Positions 19,050 through 28,001 of a stretch of 62,498 bases of DNA are shown in pieces; within the stretch, counting starts at the first letter, position 1, and each line of letters begins with the position of its first letter. The notes under the pieces were generated by a model, which saw nothing but the letters and a program-made list of their open reading frames with translations, was not told the DNA's origin and made no database searches. A program made the translations under genes and the position numbers. The stretch covers positions 1 to 62,498 of the forward strand of contig JAHDEC010000024.1 of the NCBI GenBank assembly GCA_020629035.1, given 5' to 3'. This DNA is from Saprospiraceae bacterium. Lineage in GTDB: Bacteria; Bacteroidota; Bacteroidia; Chitinophagales; Saprospiraceae.

Positions 19050-19075
19050 AAACACCTTCTTATTAGAAAGTGTTT
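19050..19075. terminator. Hairpin terminator after the YdeI-type pair
   Basis: AAACAC-C-TTCT pairs with AGAA-A-GTGTTT around TATT with a single internal C/A mismatch. It is preceded by a run of A and followed by a T-rich stretch, so it works for the upstream + strand genes and possibly also for the - strand. Confidence 0.65.
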
Positions 19076-19142
19076 CTTTGTCAGCTTACTTGTAAAAGTC
19101 TTTAAATCTTTTGCAAGAAAGGCATTGCAAAGGTCGCTTAAC

Positions 19143-19247
19143 AACACCTATTTTTCAAATACCCTTTTGTTTAGGCTTGTCAATCTATGTCAAAATTATG
19201 ACTTTATATGTTAACAAACAAGTGTTTGACGGAATAAAATAGGTGTT
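19143..19247. repeat. Widely spaced 12-bp inverted repeat in a 286-bp gap
   Basis: AACACCTATTTT (19143-19154) is perfectly complementary to AAAATAGGTGTT (19236-19247), 81 bp apart. The DNA between them holds smaller inverted motifs (TTTGAC and GTCAAA). No reading frame or tRNA was seen in 19076-19331. It could be an RNA fold, a protein-binding pair or the remains of a small element. Confidence 0.35.
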
Positions 19248-19331
19248 TGCCCCTATAATTTTTGGAAATGAGCTATTTTATTGAGTATAAGCGAATGATA
19301 ATTAGGTATAACTAAATAATGGTATGAAATT

Positions 19332-21149
19332 TTAAATTGCTTTTCCCAAATAGATTAAACTGACAATGTTATCCTTTTTTATCTCTTTTTTGTTCGCCGT
19401 TAAAACACTCAAGCTTCCAGTATCATCTTTAAAAAATAAAGGAATCGTGCTTGCCTGCTTGTAGATAACTTTCATAAGTTCATCCAATTGATGCTGAGAT
19501 TCAATGTTTATTTCATTTATACTTGGAAAGTCTCGAGCTACCTCGCTTACATTTATATAGTCATCCGTATTTGAAAAAAGACCTTTATCTGAAATTAATG
19601 AGGGGTTTTTCATTTCATGTGTAGAAATAAGTCGGTAAGCACCTAACTCACCTAAATCTTCACTAAACTTTTCTAAAGCATAGGTATTTACTTCGTGACT
19701 GCCTGTTAAGCCTAGCATAAAACCAATATCATTAAACTCAAAATTTTCATTTAAATCTTCGTTGTAAATATCATATTTGTAGGCATTTAATCCCTCGTTA
19801 TTTGCTTCGGCTATATTGGATGAACTATTATCTACAATAACTACATTTCTGCCATTATCCTGCAGATATTTGGCGATTAGTCTTGATGCCTTGTTACCAC
19901 CCACCAGTAAAATACCATCTGATGCTTGTTGGATAACTTTTAGTGCTTTAGCCACTATGTTTGCTGTTGTAGCATTTAACAAAACAGTGCCTAAGACAAT
20001 TAGGAAAACTAATGGGGCAATTATGGAAGCATATTCTACGCCAAGCTGAGATAACTTCAATCCAAAAAGTGAAGCAATACCTGCAGCTACAATTCCTCTT
20101 GGGCCCATCCAACTAATAAATATTTTTTCATTGGTGTTTAGATTGGATTTGTAGGTGCTTGCAAAAACGGCTAATGGTCTAACAATGAGAATTATGATCA
20201 AAAACAGGAGCAAATATTTCCATTCCAGCAAAGCTTGTAAATCAGCTAACTCGATATTGGCAGACAACAAAATAAATAGAATAGAAATCAATAAAATAGA
20301 CAAGGACTCTTTAAAGAATAATATTTCTTTCAAGTTTGGAACCTCTAGATTTCCCAGAATCATTCCCATTAAAACCACCGTAAGTAGACCAGACTCGTGT
20401 ACTAATTCTTCAGAGACAACAAAAACCATTAATACGGAAGCCAGCGAAAAAACATTGATTAAGTAATGGGGGATCATTTTGTTTTTCAACATTAGATATA
20501 AGCCATAAGCCCCTAAAAAACCCAGACCAAACCCAATGACCACTATTTTTCCAAACTGCATAATGGCATGTGCTGTAAAATGGTCTCCACCAGCGATAAT
20601 AAACTCAAATACTAATACAGCCGATAAGGCGCCTATTGGATCAATCAGAATGCCTTCCCACTTTAATACGGTCGAAACGTTTTTATTAAGTGGGACATTT
20701 CTAAGAATAGGCGCGATGACAGTAGGGCCTGTCACAATAATCAAAGCGCCAAAGAGAAAGGCAATAGAAGGACTTACTCCAAGCACAAACCAAGCTGCAA
20801 AACCTGAAACCAAAAAAGTGATTAAACTGCCGAGGGATATAAGCTTCAGTATTGAAGGTCCGACATCCTTGATTTCACTCCGCTTCAATGTAAGGCCACC
20901 CTCAAATAGAATAATACCTATCGAAAGAGAAACAAAATAGAATAAGCTTTCTCCAGGAAATAAGCCTCGCTGAGTGAGATCATCCCAAATGGGCTGAATA
21001 AATTTCATTTCATCAGCTGTCCATAAGGTAGATAAAGGACCTACTATGAGGCCTATTATGATTAATGGTAAAATGGCAGGTACTTTTGCTCGCCAAGCAA
21101 TCCATTGGGCTAGAATACCTAGGACTATGATACTTGCAAATTCTAACAT
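19332..21149 (-). CDS. CPA1-type cation/proton antiporter with TrkA-N domain
   Basis: The 605-residue protein has about 12 hydrophobic segments in its first ~400 residues, then a cytoplasmic nucleotide-binding domain. Antiporter signatures are the FEGGLTLKRSEI segment (~85), VTGPTVIAPILRNVPL (~140), KWEGILIDPIGALSAVLVFEF (~165-185, with the ion-binding acidic residue) and SWMGPRGIVAAGIASLFG (~345). The C-terminal RCK/TrkA-N Rossmann domain begins at GILLVGGNKASRLIAKYL (~412) and probably gates transport in response to a nucleotide. It would exchange Na+ or K+ for H+ at the inner membrane. The family (NhaP/RosB-like) is clear, the ion is not. It is transcribed alone. Confidence 0.9.
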   Translation of the reverse strand: MLEFASIIVLGILAQWIAWRAKVPAILPLIIIGLIVGPLSTLWTADEMKFIQPIWDDLTQRGLFPGESLFYFVSLSIGIILFEGGLTLKRSEIKDVGPSILKLISLGSLITFLVSGFAAWFVLGVSPSIAFLFGALIIVTGPTVIAPILRNVPLNKNVSTVLKWEGILIDPIGALSAVLVFEFIIAGGDHFTAHAIMQFGKIVVIGFGLGFLGAYGLYLMLKNKMIPHYLINVFSLASVLMVFVVSEELVHESGLLTVVLMGMILGNLEVPNLKEILFFKESLSILLISILFILLSANIELADLQALLEWKYLLLFLIIILIVRPLAVFASTYKSNLNTNEKIFISWMGPRGIVAAGIASLFGLKLSQLGVEYASIIAPLVFLIVLGTVLLNATTANIVAKALKVIQQASDGILLVGGNKASRLIAKYLQDNGRNVVIVDNSSSNIAEANNEGLNAYKYDIYNEDLNENFEFNDIGFMLGLTGSHEVNTYALEKFSEDLGELGAYRLISTHEMKNPSLISDKGLFSNTDDYINVSEVARDFPSINEINIESQHQLDELMKVIYKQASTIPLFFKDDTGSLSVLTANKKEIKKDNIVSLIYLGKAI

Positions 21150-21321
21150 GGGGTTTTCAAGTTGTGTGTCAAATATAAAGCTTAGAATATAGATTTTGTT
21201 TAAATAAAAGATTTCTAACGGAATACAAAAATTATATCCAGCTTCCTATTCCTAGCAATTCGATATTTTACGCTTTATTTGTACCTTTAAAGCATTACAA
21301 AACGACCAAACCGAACTTCTT

Positions 21322-24300
21322 TTGATCAAGCATGCACTTGTATTCCTATACTTGTTTAGTTTTCATGTATTGGGTATTTCCCAAGTAGATGAGGAAGCAA
21401 CCGCTAAATCCTTTTTAATAAGTGAAATAGGATTCCCTATTGATTTAAGGATGGTAGATCACTCAGTCCATCCAGAAAACGGACATCATTACTACTATTT
21501 TCATCAACAAGTAAATGGAATCGATATTTACCAAAAGATATCCTCGGCTATAGTTTCTGCAGAAAATAAAGTGCTCCATCATACCACTAGGTTTGTAAAA
21601 AATGCAACAACAAAAAATGCAGCACCCCAAATAAGTGTAGAAAAAGCATTACAGAGTGCAAGCAAATATTTAGGCTATTCGGATGTAGTCACCAAACCCT
21701 TAAGTAAAAAAACAGCTACTAACGATAAACATTGGCATCAAATAAATCGAATAAGTTCAGAAAAGGTTAGCACCCAATTAATCTACTATCCCATCAAGAA
21801 TCAACTAAAACTTTGTTGGGAAGTCAGTATCTACGAAGACCAAAAAGATATTTGGTGGGATCTTTTTCTAGATGCAAAGGATGGTTCCATGGTGCATGTG
21901 TCTGACTGGACATTGACATGCAATTGGGGTCATACGGATTGTAACCATACTCATGAGCATAAAAACTGCACAAAAAACTACATTGAACCAACTAAAAAAG
22001 CCGCTAGTATACTAGGTAGCAACACTTATCATGTGTTCGAACAACCTGTCGAAAGTCCGCTCTATGGAGATCGATCAATAGTTAGTGATCCTTGGAATAA
22101 TGCCTTGAATGCATCACCTTTTGGTTGGCATGATACAGATGGTAATGCGGGCGAAGAATTTACCATAACTCGAGGAAACAATGTATTTGCTTACGAAGAT
22201 ATAGCAGATAGCAATGCTCCTGGATATTCTCCAGATGGAGGTACAGCATTATGCTTTGACTTTCCCATGGAGTTAGATAGTCAACAACCGATATACTACA
22301 TCGATGCTGCTATAACTAATTTGTTCTATTGGAATAATGCCATTCATGATATTTTGTACCAGTATGATTTTACTGAAGTTGCCGGTAACTTTCAAGAAAA
22401 CAATTATGGCAATGGAGGGCTAGGTGAAGATTATGTAAAAGCTGAATGTCAAGATGGATCAGGCTCAAATAATGCCAATTTTTCTACTCCTCCTGATGGA
22501 CAAACTCCAAGGATGCAAATGTATAATTGGCAAATTGAGGCGATTGATCCGGTCATCGAGATTACTAGTCCTAGTTCTATCGAAGGAACAATGGAAGCAA
22601 AAGCTGCCTACTTTGGGACAGCTATTGGCTTGTTTGCAGGGGATATCGAATTAGCTGACCCACTAGATGCTTGCACAACATTGAACAATACAAATCTGGA
22701 TGGCAAAATAGCTATGATTGATAGAGGATCATGCCCTTTTGTCTTAAAGGCACAACATGCTGAAGAAGCAGGTGCATTAGCGGTGATTATTTGCAACAAT
22801 AACACCGACCCTATTTTTATAATGTCTGGAATGGATAGCACGCTTACGATTCCGACAGTCATGATGAGTATGGAAGATTGTGATACGATTAAAGCGAACC
22901 TTCCTGTAGACCTTAGTATAGAATTATTTGGACCCTTTTTAAGAGATAGTGATGTAGATAATGGGGTAATTATCCACGAGTATGGTCATGGTGTTTCTAA
23001 CCGACTTACGGGTGGTCCCTCCACTACATCTTGTTTATTTAACCAAGAACAAATGGGTGAAGGATGGAGTGATTATTTAGCGTTGATGTTAACCTTAGAC
23101 GCTGATGATTTAGGGGAAGAAGGACGAGGAATAGGAAACTATTTAGTTAATGACACCATCGGTGGAGATGGCATAAGGCCTTATCCATATTCGACAGTTA
23201 CAAGCATTAATCCACATACTTATGATGATATTAAGGTAGAATCCGTACCACACGGAGTAGGTTCGGTTTGGTGTGTTATGTTATGGGATATGACTTGGAA
23301 ATTGATTGATAAGTATGGCTTTGACAGTGATATTTATAATGGTACAGGTGGTAATAATAAAGCACTTTCCTTAGTTATCGAGGCTATGAAGTTGCAACCT
23401 TGTTCGCCTGGATTTATAGATGGTCGAGATGCAATTTTAGCAGCAGATGAGATATTATATGGTGGAGAAAATGTATGCCTAATTTGGGAAGCATTTGCAG
23501 ATCGCGGTTTAGGATTTTCTGCTGATCAGGGCAGTCCGGGAAGCAGAGCTGACGGCAGCGAATCGTTCGATTATCCGATTAGTTGTCTCGATACCTTTGC
23601 GATAATCAAGAAAGCCCAAGCAGCCATTAAGCTTAGTGATACTATTGATTATAGCCTTCAAATCTTTAATAATTTAGGATTTACAGTGGACGATATAGAA
23701 CTAAGCGATCAGCTCAGTAGCAAATTAGATTATGTACTATCTTCCTTGACTTGGGGAATGGAATCTGCTAATACCATCAGCTTAAGTTTAGACAGTTTAG
23801 CTTCAGGGATGGACACAACTTGCTACTTTAAAGCCAGCCCTAATGTAGACTTATCAGATGTTTACTATTATGATGACATTGAAGGTAGTAGTGCAGATTG
23901 GTCCGCTATAATAGGTCAAGGTACTGATGGTTTTAATCTTAACACAGACAATCCTAGAAGCGGTCTCCAGTCTTGGTTTATACTCAATGCGCCTGCTGAC
24001 AACACCCATTATTTAGAGAGCCCGTTATTAAGTATAGCTTCACAGCAGGCATTCAGTTTTTGGCATGCTTACGATACCGAATTTGGATGGGATGGTGGTT
24101 ATTTGGAAATTAGTACCGACGGAATGACTAGTTGGAATATCTTGGAAGAAGAGCTGGTGTTTAATCCTTATAATGGAAGTTTAGGCGCGAGCAGTAACGA
24201 TGATATAGCTAATAAACCAGGTTTTACAGGTGATAGTGGTGGTTATATAAACACCATGGTCGATTTGAGTAATTATGACGGCCAAGATATTCATTTACGC

Positions 24301-24918
24301 TTTGTCTATGGCTCTGATAATAATACGGTAGATCATGGCTGGTATCTAGATGATTTTGCAATCTTGTCTATAGACTCAGTACAGAATATTGCTTGTCTTT
24401 CAGCTTCAAATGCTGCAGACTACTGTGACACGGTGGTGACTTATTTATTAGCTGATTGTGATTTAATTTATACCCTGTACGAAGATTTAGATAATGATGG
24501 GTTTGGAACTAGTAATGACAGTATTTACCATTGCGATGTTAATCTTTTTGGATATGCCGCTAATAAGTTGGATTGTGATGATAATGAATCGACCGTGTAT
24601 CCAAATGCAACCGAACTTTGTGATGGATTAGACAACAATTGCAATGGAATAATCGACGAAGATTGTCCAGGAAACTATGTATGTGATGATGTTATTTTAT
24701 TGGTCAATGTTGCTTCCGAAGCTATAAATGCAGCTTCTGAAAAACTCATTGCTGATGGAGTTCAAACGTTAGATAATTTGTTATTTGTTGCGGGCGACAC
24801 CATTTCCTTAGAACCAGGTTTCGAATTTCCAATGGGCCTGAATTTGGATATAATTATAGAAGCATGTAACGAGTCAAATGACTTGGAAAGTGAAAATGAT
24901 GCTCAAGGGAATCACTAA
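21322..24918 (+). CDS. Secreted M36 (fungalysin) metalloprotease
   Basis: The protein has 1198 residues and starts at TTG, since no in-frame ATG lies nearby and the signal peptide IKHALVFLYLFSFHVLGISQ needs this start. A fungalysin-type propeptide covers about residues 25-200. The M36 catalytic domain has a PA-like insert (IDRGSCPFVLKAQHAEEAGA, ~467) and the zinc site HEYGHGVSNRLTGG (His 552 and 556) with the third ligand in GEGWSDYLA (~580). Beta-sandwich domains follow, one of them MAM/jelly-roll-like (~850-1010). After them come a calcium-binding MopE-type metal motif (DLDNDGFG ... NKLDCDDNESTVYPNATELCDGLDNNCNGIIDEDC, ~1055-1110) and a short repeat module like the 3-coathanger stack of Saprospiria. 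It probably degrades extracellular protein. No standard T9SS tail is visible. Confidence 0.9.
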   Translation: MIKHALVFLYLFSFHVLGISQVDEEATAKSFLISEIGFPIDLRMVDHSVHPENGHHYYYFHQQVNGIDIYQKISSAIVSAENKVLHHTTRFVKNATTKNAAPQISVEKALQSASKYLGYSDVVTKPLSKKTATNDKHWHQINRISSEKVSTQLIYYPIKNQLKLCWEVSIYEDQKDIWWDLFLDAKDGSMVHVSDWTLTCNWGHTDCNHTHEHKNCTKNYIEPTKKAASILGSNTYHVFEQPVESPLYGDRSIVSDPWNNALNASPFGWHDTDGNAGEEFTITRGNNVFAYEDIADSNAPGYSPDGGTALCFDFPMELDSQQPIYYIDAAITNLFYWNNAIHDILYQYDFTEVAGNFQENNYGNGGLGEDYVKAECQDGSGSNNANFSTPPDGQTPRMQMYNWQIEAIDPVIEITSPSSIEGTMEAKAAYFGTAIGLFAGDIELADPLDACTTLNNTNLDGKIAMIDRGSCPFVLKAQHAEEAGALAVIICNNNTDPIFIMSGMDSTLTIPTVMMSMEDCDTIKANLPVDLSIELFGPFLRDSDVDNGVIIHEYGHGVSNRLTGGPSTTSCLFNQEQMGEGWSDYLALMLTLDADDLGEEGRGIGNYLVNDTIGGDGIRPYPYSTVTSINPHTYDDIKVESVPHGVGSVWCVMLWDMTWKLIDKYGFDSDIYNGTGGNNKALSLVIEAMKLQPCSPGFIDGRDAILAADEILYGGENVCLIWEAFADRGLGFSADQGSPGSRADGSESFDYPISCLDTFAIIKKAQAAIKLSDTIDYSLQIFNNLGFTVDDIELSDQLSSKLDYVLSSLTWGMESANTISLSLDSLASGMDTTCYFKASPNVDLSDVYYYDDIEGSSADWSAIIGQGTDGFNLNTDNPRSGLQSWFILNAPADNTHYLESPLLSIASQQAFSFWHAYDTEFGWDGGYLEISTDGMTSWNILEEELVFNPYNGSLGASSNDDIANKPGFTGDSGGYINTMVDLSNYDGQDIHLRFVYGSDNNTVDHGWYLDDFAILSIDSVQNIACLSASNAADYCDTVVTYLLADCDLIYTLYEDLDNDGFGTSNDSIYHCDVNLFGYAANKLDCDDNESTVYPNATELCDGLDNNCNGIIDEDCPGNYVCDDVILLVNVASEAINAASEKLIADGVQTLDNLLFVAGDTISLEPGFEFPMGLNLDIIIEACNESNDLESENDAQGNH

Positions 24919-24951
24919 TTCAGCTCAGTCTAGTCACTAGATTATTAATAT

Positions 24952-24959
24952 TAACTTTG
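24952..24959 (+). promoter_or_regulatory. Putative -7 box of prfC promoter
   Basis: TAACTTTG followed by C matches TAnnTTTGY exactly and lies 23 nt before the prfC ATG. The -33 TTG is not clear. Confidence 0.55.
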
Positions 24960-24982
24960 CGCTTCAATTTTTAAGACAAGCC

Positions 24983-26563
24983 ATGGGAATTCTCGACGAA
25001 ATTAAATTGAGGAAAACATTTGGGATTATCAGTCACCCAGATGCAGGAAAAACTACACTTACTGAGAAGTTGCTACTTTTTGGTGGAGCTATTCAGGTTG
25101 CTGGTGCTGTAAAATCCAATAAGATTAAACGAGGAGCAACTTCGGATTTTATGGATATCGAGCGACAAAGAGGAATCTCGGTTGCTACTTCCGTTATGGC
25201 TTTTAATTATCGAGGTAAGAAGATTAATATTCTAGATACACCCGGTCACAAGGATTTTGCTGAAGATACTTATCGAACCTTAACAGCAGTAGATAGTGCT
25301 ATAGTGGTGATCGATGTAGCGAAAGGAGTCGAGGAGCAGACCGAAAACTTAGTAGGTGTTTGCAAGCGAAGAAACACACCTATGATTGTGTTTATTAACA
25401 AAATGGATCGAGAAGGAAAGGACGGTTTTGATTTGCTAGATGAAGTAGAATCAAAGCTTGACATGAGTGTTTGTCCATTAAGTTGGCCTGTAGGCATGGG
25501 GCAACGATTTAAGGGAGTATATAGCTTGTATGAAAACAAATTGATTTTGTTCTCTGCCCATGGAAAACAGAACGAAGAAGATACTTTGGTCATCGAAGAT
25601 TTATCAGATCCTATATTAGAAGAAAAAGTAGGGCAGGAGTTAGCAGATACGCTTCGAGAAGAAGTAAAAATGATCAAGGAAATTTATCCAGCATTTGATC
25701 AGGAAATGTATGAAGCAGGCTTGCTAAATCCAGTGTTTTTTGGTTCGGCGATTAATAACTTTGGGGTAAAGGAGTTGCTTGATTGTTTTGTTGACATTGC
25801 ACCAAATCCGTTGCCAAGAGAAACCGAAGAGCGAGTTGTAAATCCAGATGAAAAAAAGTTTACGGGGTTCGTATTTAAGATTCATGCTAATATGGATCCG
25901 AAACATAGAGATCGAATAGCATTCCTAAGAATTACCTCAGGGATCTTCGAGAGGAACACTAATTACATGCATGTAAGGCAACAAAAGAAAATGAAATTTT
26001 CTAGCCCAACAGCTTTTATGGCGGAAAAAAAATCAATTATCGATGAAGCCTTTCCAGGCGATATTGTAGGTTTATACGATTCAGGGAATTTTAAAATTGG
26101 TGATGCATTGACTGAAGGAGAAACACTAAATTTTAAAGGTATTCCTAGCTTCTCACCCGAACAATTTAGATATGTAAACAACGCTAATCCTATGAAGTCA
26201 AAGCAACTTCAAAAAGGCATTGATCAGTTAATGGATGAGGGTGTTGCCCAGTTATTTACTAAAGAAGAATCTGCTAGAAAAATAATAGGCACTGTCGGTG
26301 CACTTCAGTTTGATGTTATTCAATATCGTTTAGAACACGAATACGGAGCTTCTTGTAGTTATGAACCAATAAATATTTACAAAGCCTTATGGCTAAGTTG
26401 GGAAGATGATGCAGCTTTTGCAGCTTTTAGAAAGCGTAGAAGAAGCAATATGGCGGTGGATAAAGAAGGAAATCCAGTATTTTTAGCCGAATCAAAATGG
26501 TCGTTAAACACAGTCATTGAGAGTCATCCTGAAGTTAAATTTCATGATTCTAGCGAGTATTAA
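24983..26563 (+). CDS. prfC: Peptide chain release factor 3
   Basis: RF3 is a translational GTPase that removes RF1/RF2 from the ribosome after peptide release. The 526-residue length is standard. GTPase motifs are [15 protein letters not shown] (G1, ~18-32), [10 protein letters not shown] (switch I, ~60), [15 protein letters not shown] (G3, ~86) and [14 protein letters not shown] (G4, ~138). Later RF3-specific segments include [39 protein letters not shown] and a closing [15 protein letters not shown]. The assignment is unambiguous. Confidence 0.97.
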   Translation: MGILDEIKLRKTFGIISHPDAGKTTLTEKLLLFGGAIQVAGAVKSNKIKRGATSDFMDIERQRGISVATSVMAFNYRGKKINILDTPGHKDFAEDTYRTLTAVDSAIVVIDVAKGVEEQTENLVGVCKRRNTPMIVFINKMDREGKDGFDLLDEVESKLDMSVCPLSWPVGMGQRFKGVYSLYENKLILFSAHGKQNEEDTLVIEDLSDPILEEKVGQELADTLREEVKMIKEIYPAFDQEMYEAGLLNPVFFGSAINNFGVKELLDCFVDIAPNPLPRETEERVVNPDEKKFTGFVFKIHANMDPKHRDRIAFLRITSGIFERNTNYMHVRQQKKMKFSSPTAFMAEKKSIIDEAFPGDIVGLYDSGNFKIGDALTEGETLNFKGIPSFSPEQFRYVNNANPMKSKQLQKGIDQLMDEGVAQLFTKEESARKIIGTVGALQFDVIQYRLEHEYGASCSYEPINIYKALWLSWEDDAAFAAFRKRRRSNMAVDKEGNPVFLAESKWSLNTVIESHPEVKFHDSSEY

Positions 26564-26588
26564 GCGGCGCTAAGTCAAGCTTTTTATC

Positions 26589-27335
26589 ATGGAAAGACAA
26601 GCTCATTTTATTACGTTTTTACAGTTAAGTCAAGCCCAGCAACAACAATACAGAGCCATCATTAAAAATGCTTTCCCAAGAATTGTTTTAGAATCTAAAG
26701 TCACCGAAAAATATTGGCCGAGACTAGAACGCTACTTTCCTGAATACCAAGTATATCTAATCCACGAATCAGGAGAAATTATAGGGTTTATTAATTCGAT
26801 TCCATTCCATTGGAATAAAGCCTTAGAAACACTTCCCGATGATGGTTGGGATTGGATGCTCCAAGAAGGTGTAGAAAACAACGAGCAAGGCGTAAAATCT
26901 AATTGCATAGGTGGATTACAAATCATTGTAAACCCAAAATATTTGGGACAAGGTTATAGTCGGAAAATCATTGCAGAGGCTAAAATATTGAGAAAACAAC
27001 ATGGTCTAGAACATCTGCTCATTCCTATTAGACCTACCTTAAAACATCATTTTCCTCATATGAAAATGGAAGACTATATTCATTATAAAGAAAATGAAAA
27101 ACTCTATGATCCCTGGATCAGAAACCACTTAAGGAATGGCGCAGAAATTATAAAAGTCTGCCACAACGCGATGAATGTTACCAGAGAAATACCATACTGG
27201 GAGAGTTTACTAAACCGCAAAATTGAAACTTCTGGGCACTACCTAATTGAAGGAGCATTAAATCCAATAATGATGGATCTCGATAAGAATATTGGCGAAT
27301 ATCGAGAAGCCAATATTTGGATTAAATATGATTAA
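26589..27335 (+). CDS. GNAT-like acetyltransferase-fold protein
   Basis: The product has 248 residues. The region QVYLIHESGEIIGFINSIPFHW (~53) followed by GGLQIIVNPKYLGQGYSRKIIAEAKILRKQHGLEHLLIPIRP (~111-152) fits the beta4/motif A/alpha3 core of GNAT acetyltransferases. GQGYS replaces the usual Q/RxxGxG/A acetyl-CoA loop. The C-terminal half (HFPHMKMEDYIHYKENEKLYDPWIRNHLRNGAEIIKV) is like transferase-family proteins that act on small molecules. The substrate is unknown. It lies 25 nt after prfC and may share its transcript. Confidence 0.6.
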   Translation: MERQAHFITFLQLSQAQQQQYRAIIKNAFPRIVLESKVTEKYWPRLERYFPEYQVYLIHESGEIIGFINSIPFHWNKALETLPDDGWDWMLQEGVENNEQGVKSNCIGGLQIIVNPKYLGQGYSRKIIAEAKILRKQHGLEHLLIPIRPTLKHHFPHMKMEDYIHYKENEKLYDPWIRNHLRNGAEIIKVCHNAMNVTREIPYWESLLNRKIETSGHYLIEGALNPIMMDLDKNIGEYREANIWIKYD

Positions 27336-27359
27336 TTTTGAATACACAAATATCCCTTG

Positions 27360-27605
27360 ATGCCCGAATATAATTTACAAGACCCCACAGATGTTGACAT
27401 CCTTAGAGGCCAATTTAATATGCTTACTGCGGAAGATTTCGATGAGTATATAGCTATCGCTGAAGAAAGGAATATGCATTATAAGAACATAAATATTCTA
27501 AAGTCTTCTCAGCGAAAAGCAGGCATGGCAAAGTACCTAAGCCCCAAAGTTTTAAAGTGGGTACTTTCTTTAATGGAGCAATTAGATTTTGAGGAAGAAG
27601 AGTAA
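27360..27605 (+). CDS. Small acidic hypothetical protein
   Basis: The 81-residue protein starts at the ATG at 27360. A TTG just before it is also in frame. It is mostly helical and acidic, with an N-terminal DPTDVDILRGQFNMLTAEDFDEYIAIAEER and a C-terminal VLSLMEQLDFEEEE. No family was recognised and no membrane segment or signal peptide is present. It follows the GNAT-like gene by 24 nt and ends 5 nt from the convergent VOC gene. Confidence 0.6.
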   Translation: MPEYNLQDPTDVDILRGQFNMLTAEDFDEYIAIAEERNMHYKNINILKSSQRKAGMAKYLSPKVLKWVLSLMEQLDFEEEE

Positions 27606-27610
27606 ACTCT

Positions 27611-27982
27611 TTACACATGCTGATCCACCAAAATAGTATTTCCATCGGGATCTGTAATCATAAAACTGGCTGGGCCGGTTGTACTTTCATCAGCTTCTGT
27701 GGCAAAGGCTAATCCAGCAGTTTTTAATGATTGCTGAATGTCACGCACATCCTCAAAACCTTCTACTAAGCCTGCATCCTGATCCCAACCTGGATTAAAG
27801 GTGAGGATATTATTAGGAAACATCCCTTGAAATAAACCAATTAAAGTAGCTTCATTTTTCATGATTAAGTAGTTCTTTTCCATCTGGCCAGCAAAGACTT
27901 TAAAACCTAAGTTCTCATAAAAGACCCTAGATGTTTGAAGATCTTTTACACTTAAACTGACTGAGAATGCGCCTAATTTCAT
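27611..27982 (-). CDS. VOC (glyoxalase/dioxygenase fold) family protein
   Basis: The 123-residue protein has the two beta-alpha-beta-beta-beta modules of the vicinal-oxygen-chelate superfamily. The first is FSVSLSVKDLQTSRVFYENLGFKVF (~6-30). The second ends in GPASFMITDPDGNTILVDQH (~103-122), where the late DPDGNTI is the usual last strand. Only some metal-ligand positions look filled, so the reaction (lyase, dioxygenase or resistance-type binding) cannot be named. It is a single-gene minus-strand unit between convergent genes. Confidence 0.82.
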   Translation of the reverse strand: MKLGAFSVSLSVKDLQTSRVFYENLGFKVFAGQMEKNYLIMKNEATLIGLFQGMFPNNILTFNPGWDQDAGLVEGFEDVRDIQQSLKTAGLAFATEADESTTGPASFMITDPDGNTILVDQHV

Positions 27983-28001
27983 GCTTGTGCTTTTTATGGG
28001 T

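Noticed and set aside
19816-20940. Plus-strand frames inside the antiporter gene (19816-20049, 20155-20466, 20536-20940)
   Set aside because: They are shadows of the antiporter coding sequence on the other strand, without domains or starts in context.
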